DNA of 64,000 bases from NCBI GenBank assembly GCA_031296935.1, contig JAVDPD010000031.1:1-64000 (forward strand). Reading direction: 5' to 3'. This DNA comes from Cerasicoccus maritimus. Its GTDB lineage: Bacteria; Verrucomicrobiota; Verrucomicrobiia; Opitutales; Cerasicoccaceae. The translations under genes and the position numbers were made by a program. The notes below the pieces were generated by a model. The model was not told where the DNA came from. It worked only from the letters and a program-made list of their open reading frames with translations, and ran no database searches. Shown piece after piece: positions 15,898 to 24,862 of the stretch (the first letter of the stretch is position 1; each line of letters starts with the position of its first letter).

Positions 15898-16941
15898 ATG
15901 TATTTACTCAGCCTCGCCAGCCGTGTTCCAACGCAAAGCTACACCCAATCAGACTGTTGGGAAATTATCCAGCAGTCAGATGTGTTGTCCAAGCTGACCC
16001 CACGTAGCGGCTACCTGCTTGACCGTATCCTTAACAACCAAAACGGCATTGATAAGCGGCACTTTGCCATTGACGACATGAGCCAGCTGTTTTCGCGCAC
16101 GCCACAGGCGCTCAATGAAGACTTTCAGCGTTCGGCACCGGCTTTGGCGGGGGATGCGCTACGTGGTGCCCTGGAGCAGGCAAAACTTCGCGCCAAGGAT
16201 TTGGATGCGCTGATTGTGTGCACCTGCACCGGCTATCTTTGCCCCGGCGTGTCCAGTTATGTAGCTGAGCAACTCGGCTTGCGCGGTGATTGCTACCTAC
16301 AGGATCTGGTAGGGTTGGGCTGCGGCGCCGCAATTCCCACTTTGCGCAATGCTGCGGGCTTCCTGGCGGCTAATCCCAAGGCGAAGATTGGCGTGATCGC
16401 GGTGGAGATATGTTCGGCGGCTTTCTTTGTCAATGACGACCCGGGGGTCCTCGTCTCGTTGTGCTTATTTGGCGATGGCGCCAGCGCCAGCATTTGGACC
16501 GGAAACCCGCCCGGGGAGAACGCTTGGCGGATGACAGATTTCGACACCATTCACCAGCCGGAAAATCGCGAGCTGCTTCGCTTTGTTAACCACGAGGGAT
16601 TCCTGCGCAACCAGCTTGACCTCACCGTGCCACAACGGGCAGGGGAGGCTGTCCGTACGCTTTATGAACGGCAGCAGCCAACGGGAAAAGTGGTGGCGCA
16701 CGCTGGTGGGCGGGACGTCATTGAGGCCCTGCGCGAGGTGCTGCCTGGTCAGAAACTGGCTGAGAGTGAGTCAGTCCTGCGACAATACGGCAATGTCAGT
16801 AGCCCATCCGTGCTGATGGCGCTGGAAGCTCAACTGGCCAAGCCAGATGATGTGGACGATCTCTGGTTGACGAGTTTTGGGGCTGGTTTTGCCGCACATG
16901 CTTGTCGAATGGCGCTGGAGCATTTTTCATGTTATCTCTAG
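15898..16941 (+). CDS. Type III polyketide synthase (chalcone/stilbene synthase family)
   Basis: A 347-residue ketosynthase, typical length for bacterial type III PKS. The catalytic triad is complete: Cys142 in LVGLGCGAAIPTLR, His268 in VVAHAGG and Asn299 in YGNVSSPSVL. C-terminal GAGFAAHACRM closes the thiolase fold. These enzymes condense malonyl-CoA units on an acyl-CoA starter to give alkylresorcinols, alkylpyrones or similar phenolics. It is the last gene of the methyltransferase-oxidoreductase-PKS unit. Starter and product cannot be told from sequence. Confidence 0.92.
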   Translation: MYLLSLASRVPTQSYTQSDCWEIIQQSDVLSKLTPRSGYLLDRILNNQNGIDKRHFAIDDMSQLFSRTPQALNEDFQRSAPALAGDALRGALEQAKLRAKDLDALIVCTCTGYLCPGVSSYVAEQLGLRGDCYLQDLVGLGCGAAIPTLRNAAGFLAANPKAKIGVIAVEICSAAFFVNDDPGVLVSLCLFGDGASASIWTGNPPGENAWRMTDFDTIHQPENRELLRFVNHEGFLRNQLDLTVPQRAGEAVRTLYERQQPTGKVVAHAGGRDVIEALREVLPGQKLAESESVLRQYGNVSSPSVLMALEAQLAKPDDVDDLWLTSFGAGFAAHACRMALEHFSCYL

Positions 16942-17356
16942 CCAGTCAGTTGAGCATCGACAGAGATAGCGTCTTCAGGCGTGCTGCGAATAATTCGAGC
17001 CAATCCTTGCCTGAATTGCTTTGGTTTTCGGCGGGGCCAAGCAGGTTTCGCGCAGGAACGCTTAGGTTTGGCACAAGAACGATTAGGTTTGGCGCTGGAT
17101 CGATTTGGTTTGGTGATAAAACGCTTCGGTCCGGGCTGAGAACGCTTGGGTTTTGACGGAGATCATCTTGGTTCATGAAGCGCAGCGGTTTGTAACCGTT
17201 GCCTCGGCGAGCCGCTTAACATCGGGCATTCTTAGGCGGTCAGCCGATTGCCGCATGGAAAATAGTTACCCTAAAAGACTGACGCCTTTTTCGTTACTGC
17301 AATCTTTACAATAAGGATTGGCTACTCGCCTCGCCGATACTTTCTAGTGTCGAAGC
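16942..17356. other. Intergenic region between PKS and FG-GAP genes
   Basis: 415 nt between two convergent genes. 17022-17168 is a degenerate 21-bp tandem array (listed separately). 17234-17291 could fold as AGGCGGTCAG...CTGACGCCT followed by TTTTT, a weak candidate terminator for the PKS operon. The stretch CGGTTTGTAACCG near 17189 is a short palindrome. Confidence 0.4.
17022..17168. repeat. Degenerate 21-bp direct repeat array
   Basis: About seven contiguous units begin at 17022, 17043, 17064, 17085, 17106, 17127 and 17148, exactly 21 bp apart. A typical unit starts AGGTTTGGCACAAGAACG. Units differ at many positions but keep GGTTT near the start and ACGCTT or ACGATT near the end. There are no spacers. 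The reverse complement (CCTAATCGTTCTTGTGCC...) resembles the 23-bp units at 30513-30800, suggesting one family. Confidence 0.8.
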
Positions 17357-19387
17357 TCACTCAAGGTAAGCTTCGATGGTAAAGAAATACGGCTCACTTG
17401 GCGGGGTGAAGCTTATCGTTGAACGATTGCCGAAACCCGGGGCAAATGCGCTGTCTGGCAATTCTTGCCAAGACGCGGCATTGAGGTCCGATTTGTAGAG
17501 AATGCGATAGCGGCGGTTGGGCACGTGATTGTCTGTCAGCACTTCCAGCGTGACCAAGCCATCGTTGAGCGAATAAGACTGCTCAAGCACGCTAAAGAAA
17601 TTATTGCCGTCCATCGGGTCGCTCCCGGCCAAGAATTCATCCGCATCCGAGCGCCCATCTTTATCGGTGTCGATTGAGCCGTCCGAAAATTCAATGCCAC
17701 CGAGATTGATCAATTCCCAGCCATCCCAGAGTCCGTCTCCATCTAAGTCGGTCGAGTCGTAGGAGAATTGACTTCTCACATCGAGATCGGTCGTAACTTC
17801 AGAAAAATCCACATCCCAGCCATCGAAGATCCAGCCATCGGCAAACGAAATATCCGGGGCAGGGGCGGTCGTCCCATAAATGACCAGTTGGCTTAATTCA
17901 CCGCCGCCAGTGCGCGTGCCGATATTATCCAAGTCATAGGTTACCGTAACGGGCGGCATCGCGATGTTGTAGAAATAGGCACTGCCATTTACGGCAGGAT
18001 CATCATGATTTCCATCAGCGCCTACGATCACTTGGTTCCCGCTGATGCCAACAGCAATGCCGAAGAAATCGCCAGAGGCATTATCTTTCGGCACGAGTTT
18101 GGTTTGTTCAGTCCACACCCCATCGATCAATTTGAAGATGTAGGCGCTGCCGCTGTAATTGCCGTTACTGCTATCCGCGTATGCACCGATGACTGCGGTA
18201 TTGTCGCTAAGGCCGACATTAGAGCCAAAGTAATCCGTTTCTAAATTGCTGGTCTGAATCTTGGCGTATTCTATCCATTCACCATTAGTTTGTTTGAAAA
18301 TATATGACTTACCGTGCTGAAAAGCTCCTACGATAAGGGTATCCCCACGAACACACAGATCCATGCCAAAAAATTGATGACTGGCTCCATCGCTGGCGGT
18401 TAACTTTTTTACTTCATTCCAAATGCCGTTACTTCGTTCGAAAACATACACACTACCACTAGCGGTCCCATTATCCTCATCTAAAGATGCTCCGACCATA
18501 GCAATATCGCCAGAGATGCTGACTGAACAAAAGGAATCACCTACCTCTCCATCGCTGGCAGTTAGTTTGGCCTGCTCTGTCCAGACTCCATTAATACGCA
18601 CGAATACATAGACACTGCCCTGTTGTTCGACGAATCCACCTTCCGGGAGACGAATTATTCCACAGGCGCCAACGAGTAAGGTATCTCCATCAATACTGAT
18701 ATCCGCTCCAAACCAATCACCGGCTTGTCCATCACTCGCAGTCAGCTTGGCTTGCTCCGTCCAGACGCCGTTTTTACGAGTGAAAATATAAACGCTGCCA
18801 CTGTCTTCTCCATTTTCATTATCGTTATAAGATCCAACTGCAATGGTATCTCCACTAATCGTGACTGTTGCGCCAAAGTAATCATTCGTTACGCTGTCAT
18901 TAGGTTTTAGCTCAGCTTGCTCTGACCAGATCCCATTTTGTCGAACATAGACATAGGCACTGCCGCTGCTGGGACCGTAGTCCTGATCATAGTGAGTACC
19001 GACTACCGCCGTGTCGCCGCAGATACTGACGCGATTGCCCGCATAGCTGTTAAAATCAATTCCACTGGGGACATGTTCTTCCTCCCGAATCCCTGCCCAT
19101 GCCGCATCTATGTAGGTCGCGGCAATGGTCAGGTCTGCTTGAACATCATTGAATGACGAATTCCATCCCGCAAAGGCCCACCCCGCATCGGTAACGATAT
19201 CCGGTGCAATGGCCGTGCCGCCGTCTTCAATGCTTTGAACAAGTTGACCTGCCGCCAGCGTCCCATGCGCGCCCAAGTCGAAGGTGACCGTGTGGGAAAT
19301 CGCTGCGGCAATGCTACCCGTGGTGAGGATAATGAGGAGCGAGCTAGCCCAAAGCCCAAAGCGCTTATTAATATGTAAAGCAAACAC
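17357..19387 (-). CDS. Secreted FG-GAP beta-propeller protein with InlB-type repeats
   Basis: A 676-residue exported protein; signal peptide at about residues 5-32. Residues 33-95 form an InlB/Listeria-Bacteroides repeat (HTVTFDLGAHGTLAAGQ ... WAFAGWNSSF). Residues 105-470 hold seven FG-GAP-like repeats of about 50 residues with cores such as ISGDTIAVGSYND and GSVYIF, enough for one closed seven-bladed propeller. A second InlB-type repeat follows (VTYDLDNIGTRTGGGELSQL). The C-terminus has the Ca-binding stretch DTDKDGRSDADEFLAGSDP and the YRILYKSDLNAASW domain shared with other secreted proteins here. Surface adhesion or binding is a guess. Confidence 0.85.
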   Translation of the reverse strand: MFALHINKRFGLWASSLLIILTTGSIAAAISHTVTFDLGAHGTLAAGQLVQSIEDGGTAIAPDIVTDAGWAFAGWNSSFNDVQADLTIAATYIDAAWAGIREEEHVPSGIDFNSYAGNRVSICGDTAVVGTHYDQDYGPSSGSAYVYVRQNGIWSEQAELKPNDSVTNDYFGATVTISGDTIAVGSYNDNENGEDSGSVYIFTRKNGVWTEQAKLTASDGQAGDWFGADISIDGDTLLVGACGIIRLPEGGFVEQQGSVYVFVRINGVWTEQAKLTASDGEVGDSFCSVSISGDIAMVGASLDEDNGTASGSVYVFERSNGIWNEVKKLTASDGASHQFFGMDLCVRGDTLIVGAFQHGKSYIFKQTNGEWIEYAKIQTSNLETDYFGSNVGLSDNTAVIGAYADSSNGNYSGSAYIFKLIDGVWTEQTKLVPKDNASGDFFGIAVGISGNQVIVGADGNHDDPAVNGSAYFYNIAMPPVTVTYDLDNIGTRTGGGELSQLVIYGTTAPAPDISFADGWIFDGWDVDFSEVTTDLDVRSQFSYDSTDLDGDGLWDGWELINLGGIEFSDGSIDTDKDGRSDADEFLAGSDPMDGNNFFSVLEQSYSLNDGLVTLEVLTDNHVPNRRYRILYKSDLNAASWQELPDSAFAPGFGNRSTISFTPPSEPYFFTIEAYLE

Positions 19388-19529
19388 GCAGATATATCCA
19401 GATGTATTGTGCTATGATGTCAATGGAAACGAAGTAAGTATTTGGAAGATGAACACAACTAATACCCCTCCCAATTGTTGTTTAACCCAGCCTTGCGCGT
19501 GTCGATTTCCTCACTACGATTTCTGACAA

Positions 19530-20537
19530 ATGAGCGACACCGAACCGAGACTGAACTTAACCTATCGCCCGCGGCGTTTGCGTCGCACTGACGCTATACG
19601 CCGCCTCGTGCGCGAGACCGAAGTGCGCGTCAACGACCTGATTCACCCGTTGTTTGTGATTGATGGCGATGGGGCAGAAGAGCCGATTGATTCCATGCCC
19701 GGACAGTCGCGGTTTACGATCAAGGGACTAGTTGATGAATGTCTTAAGTTACGCGATCTCGGCATCCCGGGCGTGGGGCTTTTCCCGAAGCTCGATAGCT
19801 CGCTGAAGACCGCCTGTGGGAAGGAAGCGCTGAATCCGGAAACTTTGGTGCTCCGTGCGGTGCGCGCCGTCAAGGCGGCTGCGCCGGAGCTGGCGATTAT
19901 CACCGACGTCGCGCTCGATCCCTACACCAGCCACGGCCACGATGGGGTCCTGACCGAGGATGGCCAAGATGTGGCCAACGACGCCACGGTGGAAATCCTC
20001 TGCGATATGGCCAAGCTGAATGCCGAAGCTGGCGCAGACTTTGTGGCTCCGTCGGATATGATGGACGGCCGCATCGGCGCAATCCGCTCTGCGCTCGATG
20101 ATTCGGGAATGACCAATACCGCCATTATGGCGTATTCGGCCAAGTTCAACTCGGCTTACTACGGGCCGTTCCGTGACGCCGTGGGCAGCGCCAAGGCGGC
20201 GGGCACGAATTTACTTGGAAAGCACACCTACCAATGCGATCCGGCCAACCGCCGCGCGGCAGTTATCGAAACCGAGCTCGATGAGATGGAAGGCACCGAT
20301 GTGCTGATGGTTAAACCAGCGGGCGCGTATCTCGACATCATTCGCGAGTTGCGCAACCGTACTTCACTGCCAGTTGCGGCCTACCAGGTGAGTGGCGAAT
20401 ACTCACAAATCCATGCTGCCGCCAAGCTGGGCTGGCTCGACTACCAGCGCACGCGCGACGAAAGCTTGTTGGCGATCAAGCGCGCTGGGGCAGATATGAT
20501 TCTGACCTACTTCGCGAAGGAAATTGCGGCTGAATAA
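19530..20537 (+). CDS. hemB: Delta-aminolevulinic acid dehydratase (porphobilinogen synthase)
   Basis: A 335-residue cytoplasmic enzyme that joins two 5-aminolevulinate molecules to porphobilinogen in heme biosynthesis. The two active-site lysines lie in AYSAKFNSAYYGPFRD and VLMVKPAGAYLD. The metal-site region reads DVALDPYTSHGHDG, lacking the cysteines of the zinc-type enzyme, so it should be the magnesium/potassium-dependent form. It is monocistronic, between two secreted-protein genes. The cell thus can both make heme and import it through hmuTUV. Confidence 0.96.
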   Translation: MSDTEPRLNLTYRPRRLRRTDAIRRLVRETEVRVNDLIHPLFVIDGDGAEEPIDSMPGQSRFTIKGLVDECLKLRDLGIPGVGLFPKLDSSLKTACGKEALNPETLVLRAVRAVKAAAPELAIITDVALDPYTSHGHDGVLTEDGQDVANDATVEILCDMAKLNAEAGADFVAPSDMMDGRIGAIRSALDDSGMTNTAIMAYSAKFNSAYYGPFRDAVGSAKAAGTNLLGKHTYQCDPANRRAAVIETELDEMEGTDVLMVKPAGAYLDIIRELRNRTSLPVAAYQVSGEYSQIHAAAKLGWLDYQRTRDESLLAIKRAGADMILTYFAKEIAAE

Positions 20538-20638
20538 TCAGTGGAACCTAATGTGTTTTGTATATGAGACCTCTTATCAATTGTTAGATTAGCTCGATTC
20601 GTTTTGACTTTGGCTAAGCAATTTAGGATTTATGCGGC

Positions 20639-22531
20639 ATGTTTTCCCCCCGCATCATCCCCCTGTCATTGCTTGCGCTAACCGTTACCTCAGCTTTTGC
20701 CGGCTCATTTGAGCTTGCCCAATCGACTTACATTGGAGGCACTAACTGGGATCAGGCGCGCGATATTTGCGTAGACAAAGACGGCTTTATTTATGTGACC
20801 GGAGGTGTTGCATCGGCGGATTACCCGACCACCGAAAATGCATTTCAAACCGTATATGACAAAACCGGCACTGACGTTGGCAGCGGTGGCTATTGCGATG
20901 CGTTTGTGAGCAAGTTTGCGCCGGATGGTTCGTTGGTATGGTCGTCCTACCTCGGTGGCCCGAATTATGATCGCGGTTATGGTATCGAAGTGGACGATGA
21001 TGGCTACGTGTATGTTTGCGGGCGCGCGGGGCCGGGCTTCCCTGTGACGACGGGCGCGTTTCAGGAAACTTTCAAAGGCGTCGACGCTGGTATCTATGGC
21101 CAGAATAACGGTTTCATTTGCAAGATCGAGCCCGATGGATCCGCAATCGTTTGGGCCAGCTACTGCGGGGTGGCGTCATTGTGTCGTGACTTCGCCATTG
21201 ATGACGAAGGCAACCTCTACACGCACATTGCCCACGAAAACAAAGGCACGGGCACGATGCCTAGCGAGTGGTTTACCAACGCGCTTCAGCCGACGCGCGA
21301 AGGAAAGATGGACAACGGCGTCATCAAGATTTCCAACGACGGAAGCACGGTGCTCTGGGCGACTTGGCTTGGTGGCACGGGCAATGAGCAAAAGGAGGCT
21401 GCAGTGCGGGTTGGCGATGACCACTGCCCAGTACTGCTTTACTGGACTGAATCGACTAACATTCCCACGACTGCGGGCTCCTATGACCAAACTCACAATG
21501 GCTCGCATGATTCATACGTCGTCAAAGTTAAAGACGATGGATCGGATATCGTTTGGGGCACGTATTTTGGTGGTTCCGCTAGTTCTGGTGGCACGAGTAC
21601 GCACAACCTCGCACTCGATCCTGATGGCAATGCCTACATCGTTTTTTGGGCGCCATCGGGTGAAGTGTTGCCCACCACCACGGGTGCCTACCAAACGGCG
21701 CACGCCGGGGGCAACGGCGACGCGATGCTGGCCAAGTTTGCCGCGGATACTGGCGCGTTGATCGCCAGCACTTATCTGGGAGGCAGCGGCGATGAAGAAT
21801 ACGATGGCATCTATGCCGATAGTCGCGGCTACGTTTATATTTCCGGCTCTTCAGACTCCACGGATTATCCGGTTTCCGCAGACGCGCTGCAAGCCAGCTT
21901 GGCGGGCAGCTATGATGTGGTTTTCAGCATCTTGTCGCCCGATTTTTCCGAACTGTTATATTCCACTTATTTCGGCGGGGCGAAGTTTGACTACGGGCGC
22001 GGTAGTTTCCTGGCCGCCAACGGCGATTACTATTTTGCCGGCTCCTGCAACGGTGACGGCTGGCCCACACTTAATGCGTATCAGGACTACTTTGCTGGCG
22101 GCGTTGGATCTTGCTACAAAGGTGGCTGCAACGCTGGCGATGTGACGCTGGCCAAGTTCTCAGTCGCCGAGGCAGATCTTGATGGTGACTCTTTATGGGA
22201 CGCCTGGGAGTGGCTCAACTTTAAGCACTATGCGCAGGACGCCACGACCGACTTTGATCGCGATCTCTTGAGCGATTTTATCGAGGCGGCGTTGAACTCC
22301 GATCCGACTTCGCCCAGTGAAAACAATCTGCCGAGCATACACTTTTCGGGCACTTCCTTTCAGTTGCAGTTTTCGTCGGCGCGATCGGACCTGACTTATA
22401 CGCCGGAATATTCACTCAACTTACAGCAGTGGTTTACGGATGGCATAACTGTCGAAACAAATGGTAGTGAGGTTACCGCATCTAAGTCCTTTGATGGCGA
22501 GCCACTCTTCATGCGGCTAACCATAAACTAA
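20639..22531 (+). CDS. Secreted SBBP-repeat beta-propeller protein
   Basis: A 630-residue exported protein with signal peptide MFSPRIIPLSLLALTVTSAFA. Seven SBBP-type repeats of 60-80 residues run from about residue 29 to 500, each starting like STYIGGTNWDQARDICVD and continuing DGFIYVTGG; seven copies fit one complete seven-bladed propeller. The C-terminus has a degenerate acidic stretch (DFDRDLLSDFIEAALNSDP) and a final domain (YTPEYSLNLQQW ... FMRLTIN) matching the shared secreted-protein module. Its stop overlaps the convergent recD2 stop by 4 nt. Confidence 0.85.
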   Translation: MFSPRIIPLSLLALTVTSAFAGSFELAQSTYIGGTNWDQARDICVDKDGFIYVTGGVASADYPTTENAFQTVYDKTGTDVGSGGYCDAFVSKFAPDGSLVWSSYLGGPNYDRGYGIEVDDDGYVYVCGRAGPGFPVTTGAFQETFKGVDAGIYGQNNGFICKIEPDGSAIVWASYCGVASLCRDFAIDDEGNLYTHIAHENKGTGTMPSEWFTNALQPTREGKMDNGVIKISNDGSTVLWATWLGGTGNEQKEAAVRVGDDHCPVLLYWTESTNIPTTAGSYDQTHNGSHDSYVVKVKDDGSDIVWGTYFGGSASSGGTSTHNLALDPDGNAYIVFWAPSGEVLPTTTGAYQTAHAGGNGDAMLAKFAADTGALIASTYLGGSGDEEYDGIYADSRGYVYISGSSDSTDYPVSADALQASLAGSYDVVFSILSPDFSELLYSTYFGGAKFDYGRGSFLAANGDYYFAGSCNGDGWPTLNAYQDYFAGGVGSCYKGGCNAGDVTLAKFSVAEADLDGDSLWDAWEWLNFKHYAQDATTDFDRDLLSDFIEAALNSDPTSPSENNLPSIHFSGTSFQLQFSSARSDLTYTPEYSLNLQQWFTDGITVETNGSEVTASKSFDGEPLFMRLTIN

Positions 22532-24732
22532 GCGCTAAACGCTTCGCCCAGGCGCACACCGAGGCCGGTTAAGCGGCGGAGCGAATCCACGTTGCGCACG
22601 GCCATCGAGTAGGCTGCGGGATCGCCCACCAGGAATACTTTGCGGCGTCCTCGGGTGATTGCGGTGTAGAGTAGGTTGCGCTGCAGCATGACGAAGTGCT
22701 GCTTGAGCAGCGGCACGATCACGATGGGAAATTCACTGCCTTGGCTTTTGTGGATCGTGATGGCGTAGGCTAGTGAAAGGTCAAGCAGCTCGGGGCGCTC
22801 GTAGTCGATTTCGTTGCCGTCGAAGTTGACCGCCACTGTACCAGCCTCGGCGTTGACCGCGCTGATGCGCCCGAGGTCGCCATTGAAGACGCCTTTCTCG
22901 TAGTTGTTGCGCGTCTGGATCACCTTATCGCCGACGCGGTATTTATAGGCGCCGTAGGTGATGCCGCGGCTCTGCGCATTGAGCGCATTGGGCAGCTCTT
23001 CGTTCATCCGGCCAACGCCGCCCGCGCCCTTGTGCATTGGGGCGAGGACCTGGATGTCCATAAACTTGTCCGCCCAGTTGAACCAGCGTGGCAGGTGATC
23101 ACGAATGAGCGCCGCGGTGAGCTTGAGCGTTTCTTCCGGGTCTTCGCAGGAGAGAAAATGCAAATCTTGCCTCGGGTCGACGTCCTTGACGTCGGTTAAA
23201 ACGAAGGGTGCCCCAGCGCGGCCTTGGAGGATCGCGTGCGCCGTCGCGACAATCGCCGAACGTTGACCTTGGCGGAATATCTTCTCCAGACGTGTCACGG
23301 CCAGCTGCGGACGTGGCTTGTCTTCAATGAACTTAATGATGTCGCTCAACACGCTGCCCGCGCCGACCGAAGGCAGCTGGTGAATGTCGCCAACAAGGAG
23401 CAGATGCGCGGAGTCGGGCAGGGCGCGCAGAAGCGACGACGCCAAACGCGAGTCTAGCATCGAGCTCTCGTCGACGATCATGAACTCCGTCTTCAAGCGG
23501 TTGTCGTCGGTGTGGAGAAAGCCGCCCGCTTCGTGGTCAAACTTCAGCAGCCGGTGAATCGTCATCGCGAATGCCCCGGTGCTTTCTGACATGCGTTGCG
23601 CCGCGCGGCCAGTCGGGGCGGCAAGGGTCAGGCGCACTTTCTTGGCTTTCAGGATGTCAACCAGCGCGCGGAGGATCGTCGTCTTACCGGTGCCGGGACC
23701 ACCAGTTAGGATGCTTACTTTGCACTTCAGGCCAGCGGCCACGGCGTCCGATTGCTCCGGCGCAAATTGAAAGCCTGCGCGTTCCTGAGCCCATTCAATG
23801 GCTTTGGTTACCTTGATTGGCGGCAGGCATGATTCGGTGTTGGCGATCTGGCCCAAGGCACCCGCAATGGACACCTCCGAGCGGCGCATAGCAGGCAGCT
23901 GAATGAAGTCTTCGCCATCAATGCCTACCGTCTTTACGAGGTGTGATTTCTCGGTCAGCGCATTGACCCGTGGGCTGACGAGGTCCTCGTGCACGTCGAG
24001 CATTTCCGAAGACTTCTTGGTCAGATCCGAAACCGGGTAGCCGGTGTGGCCGTCGACCTCGAGTTCCTGCAATGCGAAGAGCAAACCCGCATCAATGCGC
24101 TGCGGGCTCTCGTTGGAGTAGCCCAGATTAACCGCAATGCGGTCGGCGGTCTTAAAGCCAATCCCGGGCACCTCACGCGCGACACGGTAGGGCTCGTTTT
24201 GCAGAATGGTTTTCGCGGCATTGCCGTATTGGCGGATGAGCCGCAGACAAAGATTGGTGCCAACGCCGTAGGTCTGCAGGAACGTCATTACGTCGCGGAG
24301 CGCGGCCTGCTCGTCCCAGGCTTTTTTAATCTCCTTGGCGCGTTTGGGGCCGACGCCGGGGATCTCGCGCAAGCGGCCAGATTCTTCCGAAATAACGCGC
24401 AATGTGTCCGCGCCGAACTTGGCGACAATCTTCTTGGCAAACTTCGGGCCGACTTTGGGTATTTGTCCGCTGCCCAAATACTTCTCGATGCCGTAAACCG
24501 AGGCGGGCAGTTGCGAGGAAAATTCCTTGATCTTAAACTGCTTGCCGTGTGTTGCGTGGGTGGTCCAGTCACCGGTTAGCTTGAGCGTTTCGCCGCATTG
24601 CACGCCGGGCAGGTTGCCCAACACGGTGATCGGGCCGCGGTGGTCACTGGCCTTCACTTCGCCAATGGTGAAGTGGTTTTCCTCGTTGTGAAAAACGATG
24701 CGATCGAGAACGCCTGTCAGGGTGTCGGGCAT
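22528..24732 (-). CDS. recD2: RecD2-type ATP-dependent DNA helicase
   Basis: A 734-residue superfamily 1B 5'-3' helicase. The N-terminal 330 residues include the OB-like domain and tandem helix-hairpin-helix motifs (LREIPGVGPKRAKEI, REVPGIGFKTADRIA) that mark RecD2 rather than RecBCD RecD. Walker A is LTGGPGTGKTTILR, Walker B is MIVDESSMLD, and motifs V-VI are AITIHKSQGSEFPI and LLYTAITRGRRK. Known RecD2 proteins act outside RecBCD in replication-fork and mismatch repair. It is transcribed alone, converging on the SBBP gene. Confidence 0.95.
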   Translation of the reverse strand: MPDTLTGVLDRIVFHNEENHFTIGEVKASDHRGPITVLGNLPGVQCGETLKLTGDWTTHATHGKQFKIKEFSSQLPASVYGIEKYLGSGQIPKVGPKFAKKIVAKFGADTLRVISEESGRLREIPGVGPKRAKEIKKAWDEQAALRDVMTFLQTYGVGTNLCLRLIRQYGNAAKTILQNEPYRVAREVPGIGFKTADRIAVNLGYSNESPQRIDAGLLFALQELEVDGHTGYPVSDLTKKSSEMLDVHEDLVSPRVNALTEKSHLVKTVGIDGEDFIQLPAMRRSEVSIAGALGQIANTESCLPPIKVTKAIEWAQERAGFQFAPEQSDAVAAGLKCKVSILTGGPGTGKTTILRALVDILKAKKVRLTLAAPTGRAAQRMSESTGAFAMTIHRLLKFDHEAGGFLHTDDNRLKTEFMIVDESSMLDSRLASSLLRALPDSAHLLLVGDIHQLPSVGAGSVLSDIIKFIEDKPRPQLAVTRLEKIFRQGQRSAIVATAHAILQGRAGAPFVLTDVKDVDPRQDLHFLSCEDPEETLKLTAALIRDHLPRWFNWADKFMDIQVLAPMHKGAGGVGRMNEELPNALNAQSRGITYGAYKYRVGDKVIQTRNNYEKGVFNGDLGRISAVNAEAGTVAVNFDGNEIDYERPELLDLSLAYAITIHKSQGSEFPIVIVPLLKQHFVMLQRNLLYTAITRGRRKVFLVGDPAAYSMAVRNVDSLRRLTGLGVRLGEAFSA

Positions 24733-24801
24733 GTAGGAATGAGGAAAAAGATTAAAGGAAAAAGATTAAAGGAGAATCGTTCCTGGAATCCATGTTACTG
24801 G

Positions 24802-24835
24802 AAAAAAGCAAGGCCGCCAATCTGGCGACCTTGCT
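24802..24835 (-). terminator. Rho-independent terminator of dxs
   Basis: On the minus strand a 13-bp stem (AGCAAGGTCGCCA with TGGCGGCCTTGCT, one G-U pair) and a 3-nt loop are followed by TTTTT. It lies 27 nt after the dxs stop codon and ends the xseB-dxs unit. Just beyond, 24741-24770 has two direct copies of GGAAAAAGATTAAA. Confidence 0.92.
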
Positions 24836-24862
24836 GAAATCTTTTCTTTAAACTCCTGTGGC

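Noticed and set aside
16902..17156. Plus-strand ORF with seven-residue repeats over the 21-bp array
   Set aside because: It begins out of frame inside the PKS gene and simply translates the DNA repeat; no start signal or protein family.
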